A stretch of DNA of 64,000 bases from the NCBI RefSeq assembly GCF_025398195.1, contig NZ_JAODNV010000014.1, positions 1-64,000 of the forward strand. The letters run 5' to 3'. Source of the stretch: Chelativorans petroleitrophicus. Its GTDB lineage: Bacteria; Pseudomonadota; Alphaproteobacteria; Rhizobiales; Rhizobiaceae. Below, piece after piece: positions 1-8,910 of the stretch (position 1 is its first letter; each line of letters starts with the position of its first letter). The position numbers and the translations under genes were made by a program. The notes under the pieces are model-generated. The model had not been told where the DNA came from. It worked only from the letters and a program-made list of their open reading frames with translations, and did not search any database.

Positions 1-76
1 CTACGCGGCTCTGGAAACTGAAGCCATGGCCGCGTAACTAAACCAAATCAGCCTCCGGCAAACCCGGCGCGGTTCA
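1..76 (+). mobile_element. 3' end of an IS3-family insertion sequence
   Basis: The window opens inside an insertion sequence. A transposase C-terminus ends at the TAA at 35-37. It is followed by a terminal-inverted-repeat-like stretch that ends in GGCGCGGTTCA at 66-76, the CA-3' end expected of IS3-family elements (their ends are TG...CA). The left end and most of the element lie outside the window, so the target duplication cannot be checked. The family assignment rests on the terminal repeat and the transposase tail only. Confidence 0.65.
2..37 (+). CDS. IS3-family transposase OrfB, last 11 residues (partial)
   Basis: Only the C-terminal tail is present. It reads YAALETEAMAA followed by TAA, in frame from base 2. 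This tail sits directly before the presumed terminal inverted repeat, which is how IS3-family OrfB (DDE integrase-type transposase) genes end. The catalytic domain is outside the window, so whether the element is intact cannot be judged. Confidence 0.55.
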   Translation, partial: YAALETEAMAA

Positions 77-93
77 GTATGAGCGTGTTCAGA

Positions 94-141
94 ATCGCTA
101 TCGGCGTTCAGAGAGATATCGCTATGAACGGGTTCAGAGAG
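94..141 (+). repeat. imperfect tandem direct repeat next to the IS end
   Basis: Two units, 94-115 and 118-141, both begin with ATCGCTAT and both end with GTTCAGAGAG; the middle differs by a two-base length change. They lie between the IS end and the first gene, in a 135-base stretch (77-211) with no coding potential. Function unknown; this could be debris of insertion and deletion at the IS boundary. Confidence 0.5.
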
Positions 142-211
142 TTTGAGAGAGCGGACTTGAGTTGCGGCCTTCGCGCCGATATGTGTCGCAGGTCAATCAA
201 GTGAAGACTGA

Positions 212-1165
212 ATGAAGCCGCGTATCGCTGTCCTGGGATGTGGGTATTGGGGGTCGAACCACATCCGCACGCTCAAATCGCTCGGCGCGCTCAGCGCCGT
301 GTCGGATGCGAACCGCGCTCGCGCGGAGGGTTTCGCCAGCGAGCATGACTGCCGCGTGGTCGACCCCGACGATCTGTTCGAGGATGACGAGATCGACGCG
401 ATCGTCCTGGCGCTGCCGCCGCAGTTTCACGCCGAATATTCCATCAGAGCCGTGCAGGCGGGCAAGCATGTGCTGGTGGAGAAACCCGTGGCGCTAAACG
501 TCGCCGATGCCGAAAGGGCGGTGCAAGCGGCCAAGGATGCAGGCCGGCTCTACATGGTGGGCCATGTGCTGCGCTTCCATCCCGCCTTCGAGAAGCTGAA
601 GGCGCTGATTGACGCCAACGAGCTGGGCGAGGTGCGATACATCCATTCCCACCGGCTCGGTCTCGGCAAGTTCCACACCGAGAACGATGCGCTGTGGGAC
701 CTGGCGCCGCACGATCTTTCCATGATTCTCGCGATCACCGGCACCGCCCCGGTGGAAGTGCGCGGCGAAGGGGCGGCGCTGCTCGACCATCTGAGCGACT
801 TCGCCCATCTGCACATGCGGTTTGCGAACGGGCTGAGGAGCCATCTGTTCGCCTCGCGCCTCAATCCCTATCGCGAGCGTCGCCTCACGGTCGTGGGCAA
901 CAAGGCCATGGCCGTCTTTGACGACGTGGAGCCGTGGGAACGCAAGCTGGCGGTCTATCGCCACGCCGTGTGGCGGGACAGCGGCCAGTGGGCCTTCACC
1001 GCCAACGAGCCGACCTATGTGAGCGTGGAGGAAGGCATGCCGCTCACGCGGGAGCTCGAGCATTTCCTCGAATGCGTGCAGAACGGAAGCGAGCCCCGCA
1101 CCTCGGGCGAAGAGGCGATAGAGGTATTGCGCATCCTCACCGCCGGCACGGTGACGCACGACTGA
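212..1165 (+). CDS. Gfo/Idh/MocA-family NAD(P)-dependent dehydrogenase
   Basis: Predicted 317-residue cytosolic oxidoreductase that oxidises or reduces a hydroxyl group on a sugar, nucleotide sugar or cyclitol. The Rossmann fold starts at the N-terminus with GCGYWG at residues 9-14. The family's EKP motif is at 90-92, and a WDLAPHD segment near 162-168 supplies the likely catalytic histidine. The DLxxHD form resembles UDP-N-acetylhexosamine 3-dehydrogenases of the WlbA/WbpB type, so a role in surface polysaccharide synthesis is possible. The gene stands alone between the IS remnant and a convergent mnmA, so context does not give the substrate. The ribosome site upstream of the ATG is weak. 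Confidence 0.8.
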   Translation: MKPRIAVLGCGYWGSNHIRTLKSLGALSAVSDANRARAEGFASEHDCRVVDPDDLFEDDEIDAIVLALPPQFHAEYSIRAVQAGKHVLVEKPVALNVADAERAVQAAKDAGRLYMVGHVLRFHPAFEKLKALIDANELGEVRYIHSHRLGLGKFHTENDALWDLAPHDLSMILAITGTAPVEVRGEGAALLDHLSDFAHLHMRFANGLRSHLFASRLNPYRERRLTVVGNKAMAVFDDVEPWERKLAVYRHAVWRDSGQWAFTANEPTYVSVEEGMPLTRELEHFLECVQNGSEPRTSGEEAIEVLRILTAGTVTHD

Positions 1166-1180
1166 GGCGCCGGCGCATCA

Positions 1181-1208
1181 ATTCCGCACCGAGCTGCCGC
1201 TGCGGAAT
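1181..1208. terminator. stem-loop between convergent genes
   Basis: ATTCCGCA at 1181-1188 pairs perfectly with TGCGGAAT at 1201-1208 across a 12-base loop. A T-rich stretch follows on the plus strand. It lies between the convergent dehydrogenase gene and mnmA, so it probably terminates the former and possibly both. Confidence 0.5.
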
Positions 1209-1264
1209 CCAAGCTTTTGATTTTCGGCAGTTCCAGGGCGGAAAGCCGTACCTACTTTTCCTGC

Positions 1265-2443
1265 CTAAGCTGCCGGCCGGCCTTCGAGACGCGCGAGCTG
1301 GGCCTCCGCCTGCGCGCCGCGCTGCGAGCGCTCGATGAAGCCGCCGCCAAGAACGCGCGCCTCGTCGCCGTCGTCATCATAGAGCACGCAGGCCTGACCG
1401 GGCGCGACACCCGCTTCCCCTTCGTGAAGGTCGACGAAAACCGTGCCACCGTCATTATGAAGGGTGGCGGGCACAGGCGGCCGGGTGGAGCGCACCTTAG
1501 CGAAAACCTCCATGCCTTCGGCCGGAAGGTCCAAAAGAGGCTCATCGCCCAGCCAGTTTACCTGGCGCAGGAAGACCCGGCGCGTCTCCAGTGCCGAACG
1601 CGGCCCCACCACAACCCGCGCCCGCTCCGCGTCGAGATGCACCACGTAAAGCGGCTCCCCGGTCGCGATGCGCAGGCCGCGGCGCTGTCCGATCGTATAA
1701 TGCAGGATGCCCTCATGCCGGCCGAGCACGCGGCCGTCTATATGCACGATGTCGCCCGGCGTGGCCGCCTCGGGCCTCAGCTTGGCGATCACGTCGGAAT
1801 ACCGCCCCTGAGGGACGAAGCAGATGTCCTGGCTGTCGTGCTTGGCCGCGACCGACAGGCCCATCTCCTCGGCGATCTTGCGCACTTCAGGCTTCGACAT
1901 GCCGCCCAGCGGAAAGCGCAGATAGTCGATCTGCTCCTGCGTGGTGGCAAAGAGGAAATAGCTCTGGTCCCGGTCTGTATCGACGGGCCGGTAAAGCGCC
2001 CGGTGCGCGCCATTCGGCCGCGAGCGGACGTAATGGCCGGTGGCGAGCGCATCGGCCTCAAGCTCGCGCGCCGTCTCCAGAAGGTCCGAGAACTTCACGG
2101 TCTGATTGCATGCCACGCAGGGGATGGGCGTCTGGCCGGCCACATAGCTTTCGGCAAAAGGATCGATGACGGCCTTGCGGAACCGCTCCTCGTAATCGAG
2201 CACGTAATGCGCAATGCCCAGCGTCTCGGCGACGCGGCGCGCATCGTCGATATCCTGGCCGGCGCAACAGGAACCGGCGCGGTGCACCGCCGCACCATGA
2301 TCGTAGAGCTGCAGGGTGACCCCGATCACCTGATAGCCTTCGCGGGCCAGAAGCCCGGCCACGACGGAGGAATCCACGCCTCCCGACATGGCCACGACCA
2401 CGCGCGTATCCTCGGGGCGACGGGGCAGGTCCAGGCTGTTCAT
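1265..2443 (-). CDS. mnmA: tRNA-specific 2-thiouridylase MnmA
   Basis: MnmA adenylates and then thiolates U34 of the tRNAs for Lys, Glu and Gln, taking sulfur from a relay. The 392-residue protein shows the PP-loop SGGVDSS at residues 20-26, the catalytic Cys in the PCVACN segment (about residue 112) and the second, persulfide-carrying Cys in DSQDICF (about residue 208). The length fits the family. I chose the ATG at 2443 because GGAAG lies 8 bases upstream; the frame stays open to 2560, but the added residues look unlike a MnmA N-terminus. The gene is divergent from sciP, with 231 bases of shared upstream DNA. Confidence 0.95.
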   Translation of the reverse strand: MNSLDLPRRPEDTRVVVAMSGGVDSSVVAGLLAREGYQVIGVTLQLYDHGAAVHRAGSCCAGQDIDDARRVAETLGIAHYVLDYEERFRKAVIDPFAESYVAGQTPIPCVACNQTVKFSDLLETARELEADALATGHYVRSRPNGAHRALYRPVDTDRDQSYFLFATTQEQIDYLRFPLGGMSKPEVRKIAEEMGLSVAAKHDSQDICFVPQGRYSDVIAKLRPEAATPGDIVHIDGRVLGRHEGILHYTIGQRRGLRIATGEPLYVVHLDAERARVVVGPRSALETRRVFLRQVNWLGDEPLLDLPAEGMEVFAKVRSTRPPVPATLHNDGGTVFVDLHEGEAGVAPGQACVLYDDDGDEARVLGGGFIERSQRGAQAEAQLARLEGRPAA

Positions 2444-2584
2444 CGCTTTCGCTTCCATTTCAATGCGCGCTACATGGCAACGCTCTGCCCTCAGGTCAAC
2501 CCGGCGGCCGCGCGAACCGAGCCGAGCTTTAAGGCCAGTTTGAATCAATTTCGAGGCCAATCCCTAACGCCGGATTCATTTCTG

Positions 2585-2621
2585 TTACGCTAGTCTTACC
2601 GGGCGTTTAGGCAAATCTTAA
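2585..2621 (+). promoter_or_regulatory. phased array of four CtrA-like half sites upstream of sciP
   Basis: Four tetramers recur with an exact 11-base period: TTAC at 2585, TTAC at 2596, TTAG at 2607 and TTAA at 2618. Each pair is separated by 7 bases. The CtrA consensus is TTAA-N7-TTAA, so this reads as overlapping degenerate CtrA boxes about 54 bases ahead of the sciP start. GANTC sites, the CcrM methylation target, lie nearby at 2542-2546 and 2573-2577. In Caulobacter, CtrA activates sciP. Binding here is inferred. Confidence 0.6.
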
Positions 2622-2674
2622 AGCTGCGGCGCTATCGTCGCGGCGATTGGGTCTGGTGAAGTATAGAGAGTACG

Positions 2675-2950
2675 ATGACCGATCTCGTGCGCCCGCGCGT
2701 CAAATATGTCATCGGGCCGGATGGCAGCCCGCTGACGGTTGCCGATCTGCCTCCCTCCAACACGCGCCGCTGGGTCATCCGGCGCAAGGCGGAAGTTGTG
2801 GCCGCCGTGCGCGGCGGGCTGCTGAGCCTGGAGGAAGCCTGTCAGCGCTATCGCCTCACCGTGGAGGAGTTCCTGTCCTGGCAGGCCTCTATCGACGAAT
2901 ACGGACTTCAGGGTCTCAGAACCACACGCATCCAGCAATATCGTCACTGA
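2675..2950 (+). CDS. sciP: CtrA inhibitor SciP (DUF1153 family)
   Basis: Small 91-residue DNA-binding protein of the SciP/DUF1153 family. In Caulobacter crescentus, SciP accumulates in G1 and blocks the cell-cycle regulator CtrA from activating its promoters. The whole protein matches the family pattern: an N-terminal segment with KYVIGPDGSPLT, the linker LPPSNTRRWVIRRKAEVV and a helix-turn-helix containing LLSLEEACQRYRLT and the VEEFLSWQ helix. Its length equals that of the Caulobacter protein. The upstream DNA carries phased CtrA-like half sites and GANTC sites, which fits a CtrA/CcrM-controlled gene. GAGAG lies 5 bases before the ATG. Monocistronic: the next plus-strand gene starts over 100 bases later. 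Confidence 0.92.
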   Translation: MTDLVRPRVKYVIGPDGSPLTVADLPPSNTRRWVIRRKAEVVAAVRGGLLSLEEACQRYRLTVEEFLSWQASIDEYGLQGLRTTRIQQYRH

Positions 2951-2953
2951 GCC

Positions 2954-2969
2954 TCTGGCCGCAGCCAGA
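2954..2969 (+). terminator. short stem-loop after sciP
   Basis: TCTGGC pairs with GCCAGA around a CGCA loop, four bases after the sciP stop codon. No clear U-run follows, so termination here is only a possibility. Confidence 0.3.
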
Positions 2970-3066
2970 CTGGTTCAACGGTTTCCTCTTGCTGGCATCC
3001 CGGCCGGTATGATGGAATGTGCGCATTCTTCATGCGTTTCATCCATCACATCCGGAGATCCTCTCC

Positions 3067-3699
3067 GTGCCGGACACCATCAGTCTGATCGCCTTCGCTC
3101 TGGTGGCGCTGGGAATGGTGCTCACGCCCGGCCCGAACATGATCTATCTGATCTCCCGGTCGATTACGCAGGGGCCTAAGGCGGGGTTCATCTCGCTCGC
3201 CGGAGTGGCGACGGGCTTCGTCTTCTACATGCTCGCGGCCGCCTTCGGAATCACGGCACTTCTTCTGGCGGTGCCCTTTGCCTATGACGTCCTCAGGCTT
3301 GCGGGCGCGGCCTATCTCCTGTGGCTTGCCTGGCAGGCGGTCAGGCCCGGCGGGCGCTCGCCCTTCGAGGTGAAGGAGCTGCCCAGGGACAGGCCGAAGA
3401 AGCTGTTCCTGATGGGCCTTCTCACCAACCTGCTCAACCCCAAGATCGCGATGGTCTATCTCTCCCTGCTGCCGCAGTTCGTCGATCCCTCACGCGGCAG
3501 CGTGCTTACCCAATCCATCGTTCTTGGCTCCACGCAGATTGCCATCAGCGTCACCGTCAATGCCGCGATCGCGCTCGCCGCGGGCGGCATCTCGCTGTTC
3601 CTGGCCCGCAATCCGTTCTGGCTGCTCGTGCAGCGCTGGCTGATGGGTACTGTGCTTGCCGGTCTGGCGGTCAGGATGGCGATGGAATCCAGGCGCTGA
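3067..3699 (+). CDS. LysE/RhtB-family amino acid exporter
   Basis: A 210-residue inner-membrane exporter of the LysE/RhtB superfamily, which expels amino acids or their derivatives. The N-terminal region holds the family signature GMVLTPGPNMIYLISRS. Five or six hydrophobic segments follow, including one in FISLAGVATGFVFYMLAAA and a central LTNLLNPKIAMVYLSLLPQF segment typical of the group. I chose the GTG at 3067 because GGAGA lies 8 bases upstream and the protein then begins at the first transmembrane helix; an in-frame GTG at 3019 lacks a ribosome site. No neighbouring gene indicates the substrate. Confidence 0.88.
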   Translation: MPDTISLIAFALVALGMVLTPGPNMIYLISRSITQGPKAGFISLAGVATGFVFYMLAAAFGITALLLAVPFAYDVLRLAGAAYLLWLAWQAVRPGGRSPFEVKELPRDRPKKLFLMGLLTNLLNPKIAMVYLSLLPQFVDPSRGSVLTQSIVLGSTQIAISVTVNAAIALAAGGISLFLARNPFWLLVQRWLMGTVLAGLAVRMAMESRR

Positions 3700-3753
3700 G
3701 CGCAGTGCGCCAAGGAAGGCGAAGCGCCGCGCCGCCGCACCCGCGGTACGGGC

Positions 3754-5088
3754 TCACGTCGGATTTGCCGTGCCACCAAAAACGAGCGCGTCCTGCCGGG
3801 CGCGCAGCTCTGCGATGCGCGAGCCGGGAGGCGGAGCGGCGTTGTCGTATGTGATCAGCATGCCCTTGGCGATCGGCCGGGTCACCGTGCCGCCCTGCAG
3901 CAGCCCGCAGGGGATTGCCCGGGCCGCACGCGCATCCTCCACCTGCATGATCCAGGCGCGGTAGCAATATTCGCCCATGGCATCGAGCGTGTCGCCCGGT
4001 TTCAGATCTTTCTTGGCCACCGCGCAAACATCCGCCACGGGTCTTGAAAGCGGCACCATATCGGCCTTTCCGTAAAGCACGGCGCGCGCACAGGTGAGCG
4101 GCACCTCCAGCGAGGTCAGGTGATACGGCCGATGGAAAGTGAAATAGGGCCCCTTCCCCATTTTCAGGTCTTCCATGCGCTCGGTGATCCGCGGATGCGA
4201 CATGTCGGCGATGACGAAGACGCCTGGGGCCACCCCCTTGCCGATGGAGTAATCGACAACGCCGATGCGGCCGAGCACCCCGCCATCCTTTTCGGGGATC
4301 AGCGTGGAGGAAAGCTGATCCAGTGTGGCCGCGGGGCCGTGCATGCCCGGCTTGTCCGGCACGAGCCCGGTGGCGTTTGCGATCGCCGCCATCTCCACCA
4401 TGGTCTTCGAGCCGTCCACAAACTCGACCAGCATGCGCGGGTTCATGTTGCGGCGGCGTGCCTCCTCCTCGTAGAGGTCGGGCGTGGCGTCCACATTGAG
4501 CGGGTTGTTCTTTCCCTTGCCGGCGGCCACGATCGGGTGCCCCATGGCCGAGACGAATTCGATCAGTTCCATGCAGGCGGAGGGTTCGTCGCCCGCACCC
4601 AGCGAATAGACGACGCCCAGCCGCTCGGCCTCGCTCTTGAGATATGCGCCGATGGTGACGTCCGCCTCGACATTCATCATGACGAGGTGCTTCCCGTGCT
4701 CCATGGCGCGAAGACCGATCTCCGCGCCGACTGCAGGCACGCCCGTGGCATCGATCACCACGTCGATCAGGCCGCTTTCGATGAGAAGGCCGGCATCCTC
4801 TGTCACGGCGATCCTGCCCGACTCCATGGCCTGCGTGACCGCCGCGGCGCTGCCTGCCTGCCGCGCATGTCCCGGCTCGCCATAGGCGATCTCGACCGCC
4901 TTCAGGGCGGCCTCGGGCTTGATCTCCGCGATGCCGCCCACCACGATCCCGCGCATATGCGTCACGCGCGTGACGATATCGGTGCCCATCTCGCCCGAAC
5001 CGATGAGCCCGATGCGTATCGGCTTGCCGGAAGCCTCGCGCTCTGCGAGATCGCGTGCGAGCCCGATCAGGGCAACATTCGTGGCCAT
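3754..5088 (-). CDS. homoserine-dehydrogenase-like NAD(P) oxidoreductase with C-terminal SAF domain
   Basis: A 444-residue cytosolic dehydrogenase. An N-terminal Rossmann fold has GLIGSGEMG near residues 27-35. A central catalytic region resembles homoserine dehydrogenase and contains VVIDATGVP and GAGDEPSACMELIEF. The C-terminal segment (about 350-420) looks like an SAF domain, with KKDLKPGDTLDAMG. This architecture occurs in carbohydrate-acid catabolism in rhizobia and relatives, but the sequence alone does not fix the substrate. AGGAG lies 6 bases before the ATG. It is convergent with the LysE-type gene and downstream of parC on the same strand, with a 161-base gap that probably holds its own promoter. 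Confidence 0.75.
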   Translation of the reverse strand: MATNVALIGLARDLAEREASGKPIRIGLIGSGEMGTDIVTRVTHMRGIVVGGIAEIKPEAALKAVEIAYGEPGHARQAGSAAAVTQAMESGRIAVTEDAGLLIESGLIDVVIDATGVPAVGAEIGLRAMEHGKHLVMMNVEADVTIGAYLKSEAERLGVVYSLGAGDEPSACMELIEFVSAMGHPIVAAGKGKNNPLNVDATPDLYEEEARRRNMNPRMLVEFVDGSKTMVEMAAIANATGLVPDKPGMHGPAATLDQLSSTLIPEKDGGVLGRIGVVDYSIGKGVAPGVFVIADMSHPRITERMEDLKMGKGPYFTFHRPYHLTSLEVPLTCARAVLYGKADMVPLSRPVADVCAVAKKDLKPGDTLDAMGEYCYRAWIMQVEDARAARAIPCGLLQGGTVTRPIAKGMLITYDNAAPPPGSRIAELRARQDALVFGGTANPT

Positions 5089-5249
5089 TCGATACTCCTG
5101 AGACTTAGCCCAAGCTTAAGCCGGTTTTTAAAACATGTCCCACGGTTTTGCGCCAGGACGCCGCCGTAGGTAAAGGAAATCCCGGAGCTTCCGTGAGTTG
5201 TAGACGGAGCGCCTGTCCGGATGCGCCTGATGAAGGCTTGCCCCCGACG

Positions 5250-7505
5250 TCAGGCCGAGAACTTGCCCGACCTCGGGAAGCCCTTAGGGGCCATGCGCCC
5301 GGCGGCCGCGCGGTCACCCATCCACTCCAGAAGATCCTCGCGCGAGCGGGTAAAGGTCCGTTCGGCGGAATCTTGCCAGGTGAGCCCATCAGCCAGCGCA
5401 AAGGTTTTGATGTCGGCGATGCCGCCATCGCGGTAGCGCTGCAGGCGCACCCCCTTGCCGCGCACCATTTCCGGAACCTGCGCCAGCGGGAAGACTAGCA
5501 GCTTGCGGTTTTCGCCAACCACGGCAACGTGATCCCCGGTGACGGGCATGCAGAGCCGCGCCTCGTCCGGCGCCTTGACGTTCATGATCTGCTTGCCCTT
5601 GCGGGTGTTGGCCACCACGTCCTTCTCCGGCACGACGAAGCCGTTGCCGGCATAGGAGGCGAGTAGCAGCTTGCGCTCGGGGTCGTGGGCGAAGGCGGTC
5701 ACGATCGCCTGGTCGTTTTCCATATCGATCATGATGCGCACCGGCTCGCCGTGGCCGCGCCCGCCGGGCAGCCGGTCCGCCCCCAGCGTGTAGAACTTGC
5801 CGCCGGTGGTGAACAGCAGGATCTTGTCGGTCGTCTGCGCATGGAAGGAGAGCTTGAGCGAGTCGCCCTCCTTGAACGACACGCCCGAAAGGTCCGAGAT
5901 GTGCCCCTTCATCGCCCGGATCCAGCCCTTCTCGGACAGGATGACGGTGATCGGCTCGCGCTCGATCATCGCCTGCTGCACGTCCTCCAGATCGTGCGCG
6001 GGGGCCTCGCCGAAGGTGGTGCGGCGGCGGCCGAGCACCGGGTTCTTCTCCGGATCGAAGGTCTGGCGCACCTTGGCCACTTCCCAGCGCACCGTCTTCC
6101 ACTGGCGCTCCTCGGAAGCGAGCAGGGCCTCGATCTGGGTCTTTTCCTCCGAAAGTTTCTCGAACTCGGTGCGGATTTCGAATTCTTCCAGCTTGCGCAA
6201 GGCGCGCAGGCGCATGTTGAGGATCGCTTCCGCCTGCGTGTCCGTCAGGTTGAAGCGAGCCATCATCACGGGCTTCGGCTCATCCTCCTCGCGGATGATG
6301 CGGATGACCTCATCGATGTTGAGATAGGCGATGAGATAGCCGGCGAGGATTTCAAGCCGTTTCTCGATCTCAGCCAGGCGGTGGCGGGAGCGGCGGAGAA
6401 GCACCTCCCGCCGATGGTCGAGCCATTCGCGCAGGACCTGCCTGAGCGACAGGACGCCTGGCACGCGCCCGCGCGACAGCACGTTCATGTTGAGCGGGAA
6501 GCGCGTCTCCAGATCCGTAAGGCGGAAGAGCGATTCCATCAAAAGCTCGGGCTCGACCGTGCGGCTCTTGGGCACCAGCACGATGCGGATGTCCTCCGCG
6601 CTCTCGTCGCGCACATCCTCCAGAAGCGGCAGCTTGCGCGAAAGGATGAGCTCGGCGATCTTCTCGATCAGCTTCGACTTCTGGATACCGTAAGGAATTT
6701 CGGTGACGACGGCATTCCACATGCCGCGGCCCTGATCTTCCTTATGCCAGCGCGCGCGCAGCCGGAAGCCGCCGCGGCCTGTCTCATAGGCCTCGCGAAT
6801 CGAAGCCTTGTCCTCGACAATGATGCCGCCGGTCGGGAAATCCGGCCCTTTGACGAAATCGAGCAGCCGCTCAACGGGCGTTTCCGGATCGTCGATCAGG
6901 GCCAGTGCGGCGTCGCAAACCTCCGCCGCATTGTGCGGCGGGATGGAGGTCGCCATGCCGACGGCGATGCCGGAGGAGCCGTTGCAGAGGAGGTTCGGGA
7001 AGGCGCCGGGGAGAACGACCGGCTCCTCGTCCTCCTCGTTGTAGGTGGGACGAAAGTCGACAGCATCCTCGGTGATGCCGGCGAGAAGCTCGACCGCCAC
7101 CTCCGTCATACGCGCCTCGGTGTAGCGCATGGCGGCGGCGTTGTCGCCGTCGATGTTGCCGAAGTTTCCCTGTCCATCCACCAGCGGATAGCGCATGGCG
7201 AAGGGCTGTGCGAGGCGCACCAGCGCATCGTAGATGGACTGGTCGCCATGGGGATGGAACTTACCCATCACGTCGCCCACGATGCGGGCGCATTTGGCAA
7301 AGCCCTGGTCCGGGTTGAGCCGCAGGAGCCGCATGGTGTGCATGATGCGCCGGTGCACTGGCTTCAGCCCATCGCGCACATCGGGCAAGGCCCGGTGCAT
7401 GATGGTAGACAGCGCGTAGGCGAGGTAGCGCTCCTCGAGCGCCTTTTTCAGATCAACCGGCGCAGCGGACTCACCACTGCCAGGCGGAAGAAGCTCTTTT
7501 CCCAT
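5250..7505 (-). CDS. parC: DNA topoisomerase IV subunit A
   Basis: ParC cuts and rejoins DNA within the ParC2-ParE2 enzyme that decatenates daughter chromosomes. The 751-residue protein has the N-terminal breakage-reunion domain with [27 protein letters not shown] and the active-site tyrosine at about residue 128 in [11 protein letters not shown] coiled-coil tower region (about 400-480) and a C-terminal beta-pinwheel follow. It is ParC rather than GyrA because the C-terminal domain lacks a recognisable GyrA box and is short. The equivalent of E. coli ParC Ser80 is a Gln here, and that of Glu84 is an Asp. The gene is divergent from a secreted-protein gene across 223 bases. Confidence 0.93.
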   Translation of the reverse strand: MGKELLPPGSGESAAPVDLKKALEERYLAYALSTIMHRALPDVRDGLKPVHRRIMHTMRLLRLNPDQGFAKCARIVGDVMGKFHPHGDQSIYDALVRLAQPFAMRYPLVDGQGNFGNIDGDNAAAMRYTEARMTEVAVELLAGITEDAVDFRPTYNEEDEEPVVLPGAFPNLLCNGSSGIAVGMATSIPPHNAAEVCDAALALIDDPETPVERLLDFVKGPDFPTGGIIVEDKASIREAYETGRGGFRLRARWHKEDQGRGMWNAVVTEIPYGIQKSKLIEKIAELILSRKLPLLEDVRDESAEDIRIVLVPKSRTVEPELLMESLFRLTDLETRFPLNMNVLSRGRVPGVLSLRQVLREWLDHRREVLLRRSRHRLAEIEKRLEILAGYLIAYLNIDEVIRIIREEDEPKPVMMARFNLTDTQAEAILNMRLRALRKLEEFEIRTEFEKLSEEKTQIEALLASEERQWKTVRWEVAKVRQTFDPEKNPVLGRRRTTFGEAPAHDLEDVQQAMIEREPITVILSEKGWIRAMKGHISDLSGVSFKEGDSLKLSFHAQTTDKILLFTTGGKFYTLGADRLPGGRGHGEPVRIMIDMENDQAIVTAFAHDPERKLLLASYAGNGFVVPEKDVVANTRKGKQIMNVKAPDEARLCMPVTGDHVAVVGENRKLLVFPLAQVPEMVRGKGVRLQRYRDGGIADIKTFALADGLTWQDSAERTFTRSREDLLEWMGDRAAAGRMAPKGFPRSGKFSA

Positions 7506-7728
7506 GCTTCCGGGTTAGCGGAGGAGGCGATTCGCGGCAAGTGCGCCGTGCATTCGCACTGCAATGCAAGCGTCAAATGCATGACGAGAGAGCGCGTGTA
7601 AGCAAGCCGATCGCTGCAAGTGAATTTGACAGCCGGAACGGCGGTAGCCATCTTCGAAGGAACTAGGAAGAACCAGTCACGTCTCTGAGACCAGGATTTT
7701 GCTCTTTCTCTTGTCCGGGATTCATCAC

Positions 7729-8886
7729 ATGAATAGCCATCCGAAGCGCCTTGTTCCCATTCTGCTCGCCGGTCTCATGGCGGGCATGCCCAACGCCTTC
7801 GCCCTGGAAGCAGGCGCCGTGGGCGCGCGCCTGAAGGAGGTGCTGTCAAGGCAGAAGATCGAGCTTGACTACGACAGCGCCACGCTGGAGGGCAGCGATG
7901 TCACGCTCGAGGGCGTTACGCTCAAAAGCGCGGAAGCCGGGGAGAGCCTTCCGCTCGGCACGCTGGTTCTGGAAGATGTGCGTGAGCGCGAGGACGGCAG
8001 CTATCGCATCGAGACAGTGGAGCTGGAAAGCTTCAAACATCAGAAAGACGGCATCACGGTCTCCATGACCGATCTTGCCGTTTCCGGCCTTGTGCTGCCA
8101 CCGGACGTTAGCGACGATCCCTTCGGCGGATTCCTGCGTTTCGACAGGATGGAAGCGGCCCGGCTCGACGTTACGAACGCAGATGGACCGATTGCCACGG
8201 CCGAAAATCTCTACAGCAATTCAGCTGTTTCAGCAGACAAGCAGACCATCGACATGAACGGCGCCATCGGGTCGTTCTGGCTCGATCTGGGCGTCATGCT
8301 CGAAGGCGAAAAGGCGCTCAGGACTGTGGAGGCACTCGGCTATCAGGAAGTCACCGGTAGTGCCGTTATGGAGGGAAACTGGCGGGCATCCGATGGCCGC
8401 GTGACGCTGTCGCGCTACGAGGCCGCCATAGATAGCGCAGGCACGCTGATCTTGATGCTCGATCTGGCGGGTTACACGCCGGAATTCTTCCGACAGTTGG
8501 AAGAGAGCGGTGATGATCCGATGCGGGGCATGGCCATGCTTGGCATGCAGCAACTCACCTTTCACGGCGCGTCGGTCCGCTTCGTGGATGACGGGCTGGC
8601 GGAAAAGGGGCTGGCACACGCCGCACAGGAACAGGGCAGCAGCCCGGAGGATATCGTTTCTCAGGTGAAAGCGGCCATCCCGCAGCAGCTGTCGTCCTTC
8701 CTGGGTGACGAGCTTGCAGGCCAGATCGCGGAAGCGGTAGGGACATTTCTGGAAAGCCCCGGCAGCATCGAGATCAGCGCGAAGCCTGCGAGCCCCCTGC
8801 CCTTCGCCATACTGATGGGAGCAGCGATGGTTTCGCCCGAGATGCTGGCGAAGCAGATCGGGCTTAGCGTGGTGGCCAACGAATAG
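7729..8886 (+). CDS. unrecognised secreted or periplasmic protein
   Basis: A 385-residue protein that I do not recognise. It begins with a Sec-type signal peptide: a basic N-terminus (HPKR), a hydrophobic core (LVPILLAGLMAGM) and a probable cleavage site after AFA near residue 25. The mature part is acidic and rich in short alternating hydrophobic segments such as LEGSDVTLEGVTL. This suggests an extended beta structure like AsmA-type or lipid-handling periplasmic proteins, but that is only an impression. The ATG at 7729 is chosen because it starts the signal peptide; a TTG at 7699 in the same frame is possible. A TTGACA hexamer at 7626-7631 could be its -35 element. The neighbours give no function. 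Confidence 0.7.
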   Translation: MNSHPKRLVPILLAGLMAGMPNAFALEAGAVGARLKEVLSRQKIELDYDSATLEGSDVTLEGVTLKSAEAGESLPLGTLVLEDVREREDGSYRIETVELESFKHQKDGITVSMTDLAVSGLVLPPDVSDDPFGGFLRFDRMEAARLDVTNADGPIATAENLYSNSAVSADKQTIDMNGAIGSFWLDLGVMLEGEKALRTVEALGYQEVTGSAVMEGNWRASDGRVTLSRYEAAIDSAGTLILMLDLAGYTPEFFRQLEESGDDPMRGMAMLGMQQLTFHGASVRFVDDGLAEKGLAHAAQEQGSSPEDIVSQVKAAIPQQLSSFLGDELAGQIAEAVGTFLESPGSIEISAKPASPLPFAILMGAAMVSPEMLAKQIGLSVVANE

Positions 8887-8910
8887 GCGGAAGCGGCCGA
8901 TGGCTTCGCC

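Noticed and set aside
1217-2593. Long open frame of 458 codons opposite mnmA
   Set aside because: Antisense to a clear mnmA; its translation has no family features. Such frames are common in high-GC DNA.
5105-5119. TTAG-N7-TTAA, a CtrA-like box, upstream of the SAF-domain dehydrogenase gene
   Set aside because: A single seven-of-eight match is expected a few times by chance in 64 kb, and the site lies too close to the ribosome site. Unlike the sciP array, there are no phased neighbours.
5685-7601. 638-codon plus-strand frame opposite parC
   Set aside because: Shadow of parC: rich in His, Arg and Asp, with no recognisable domain, although very long.
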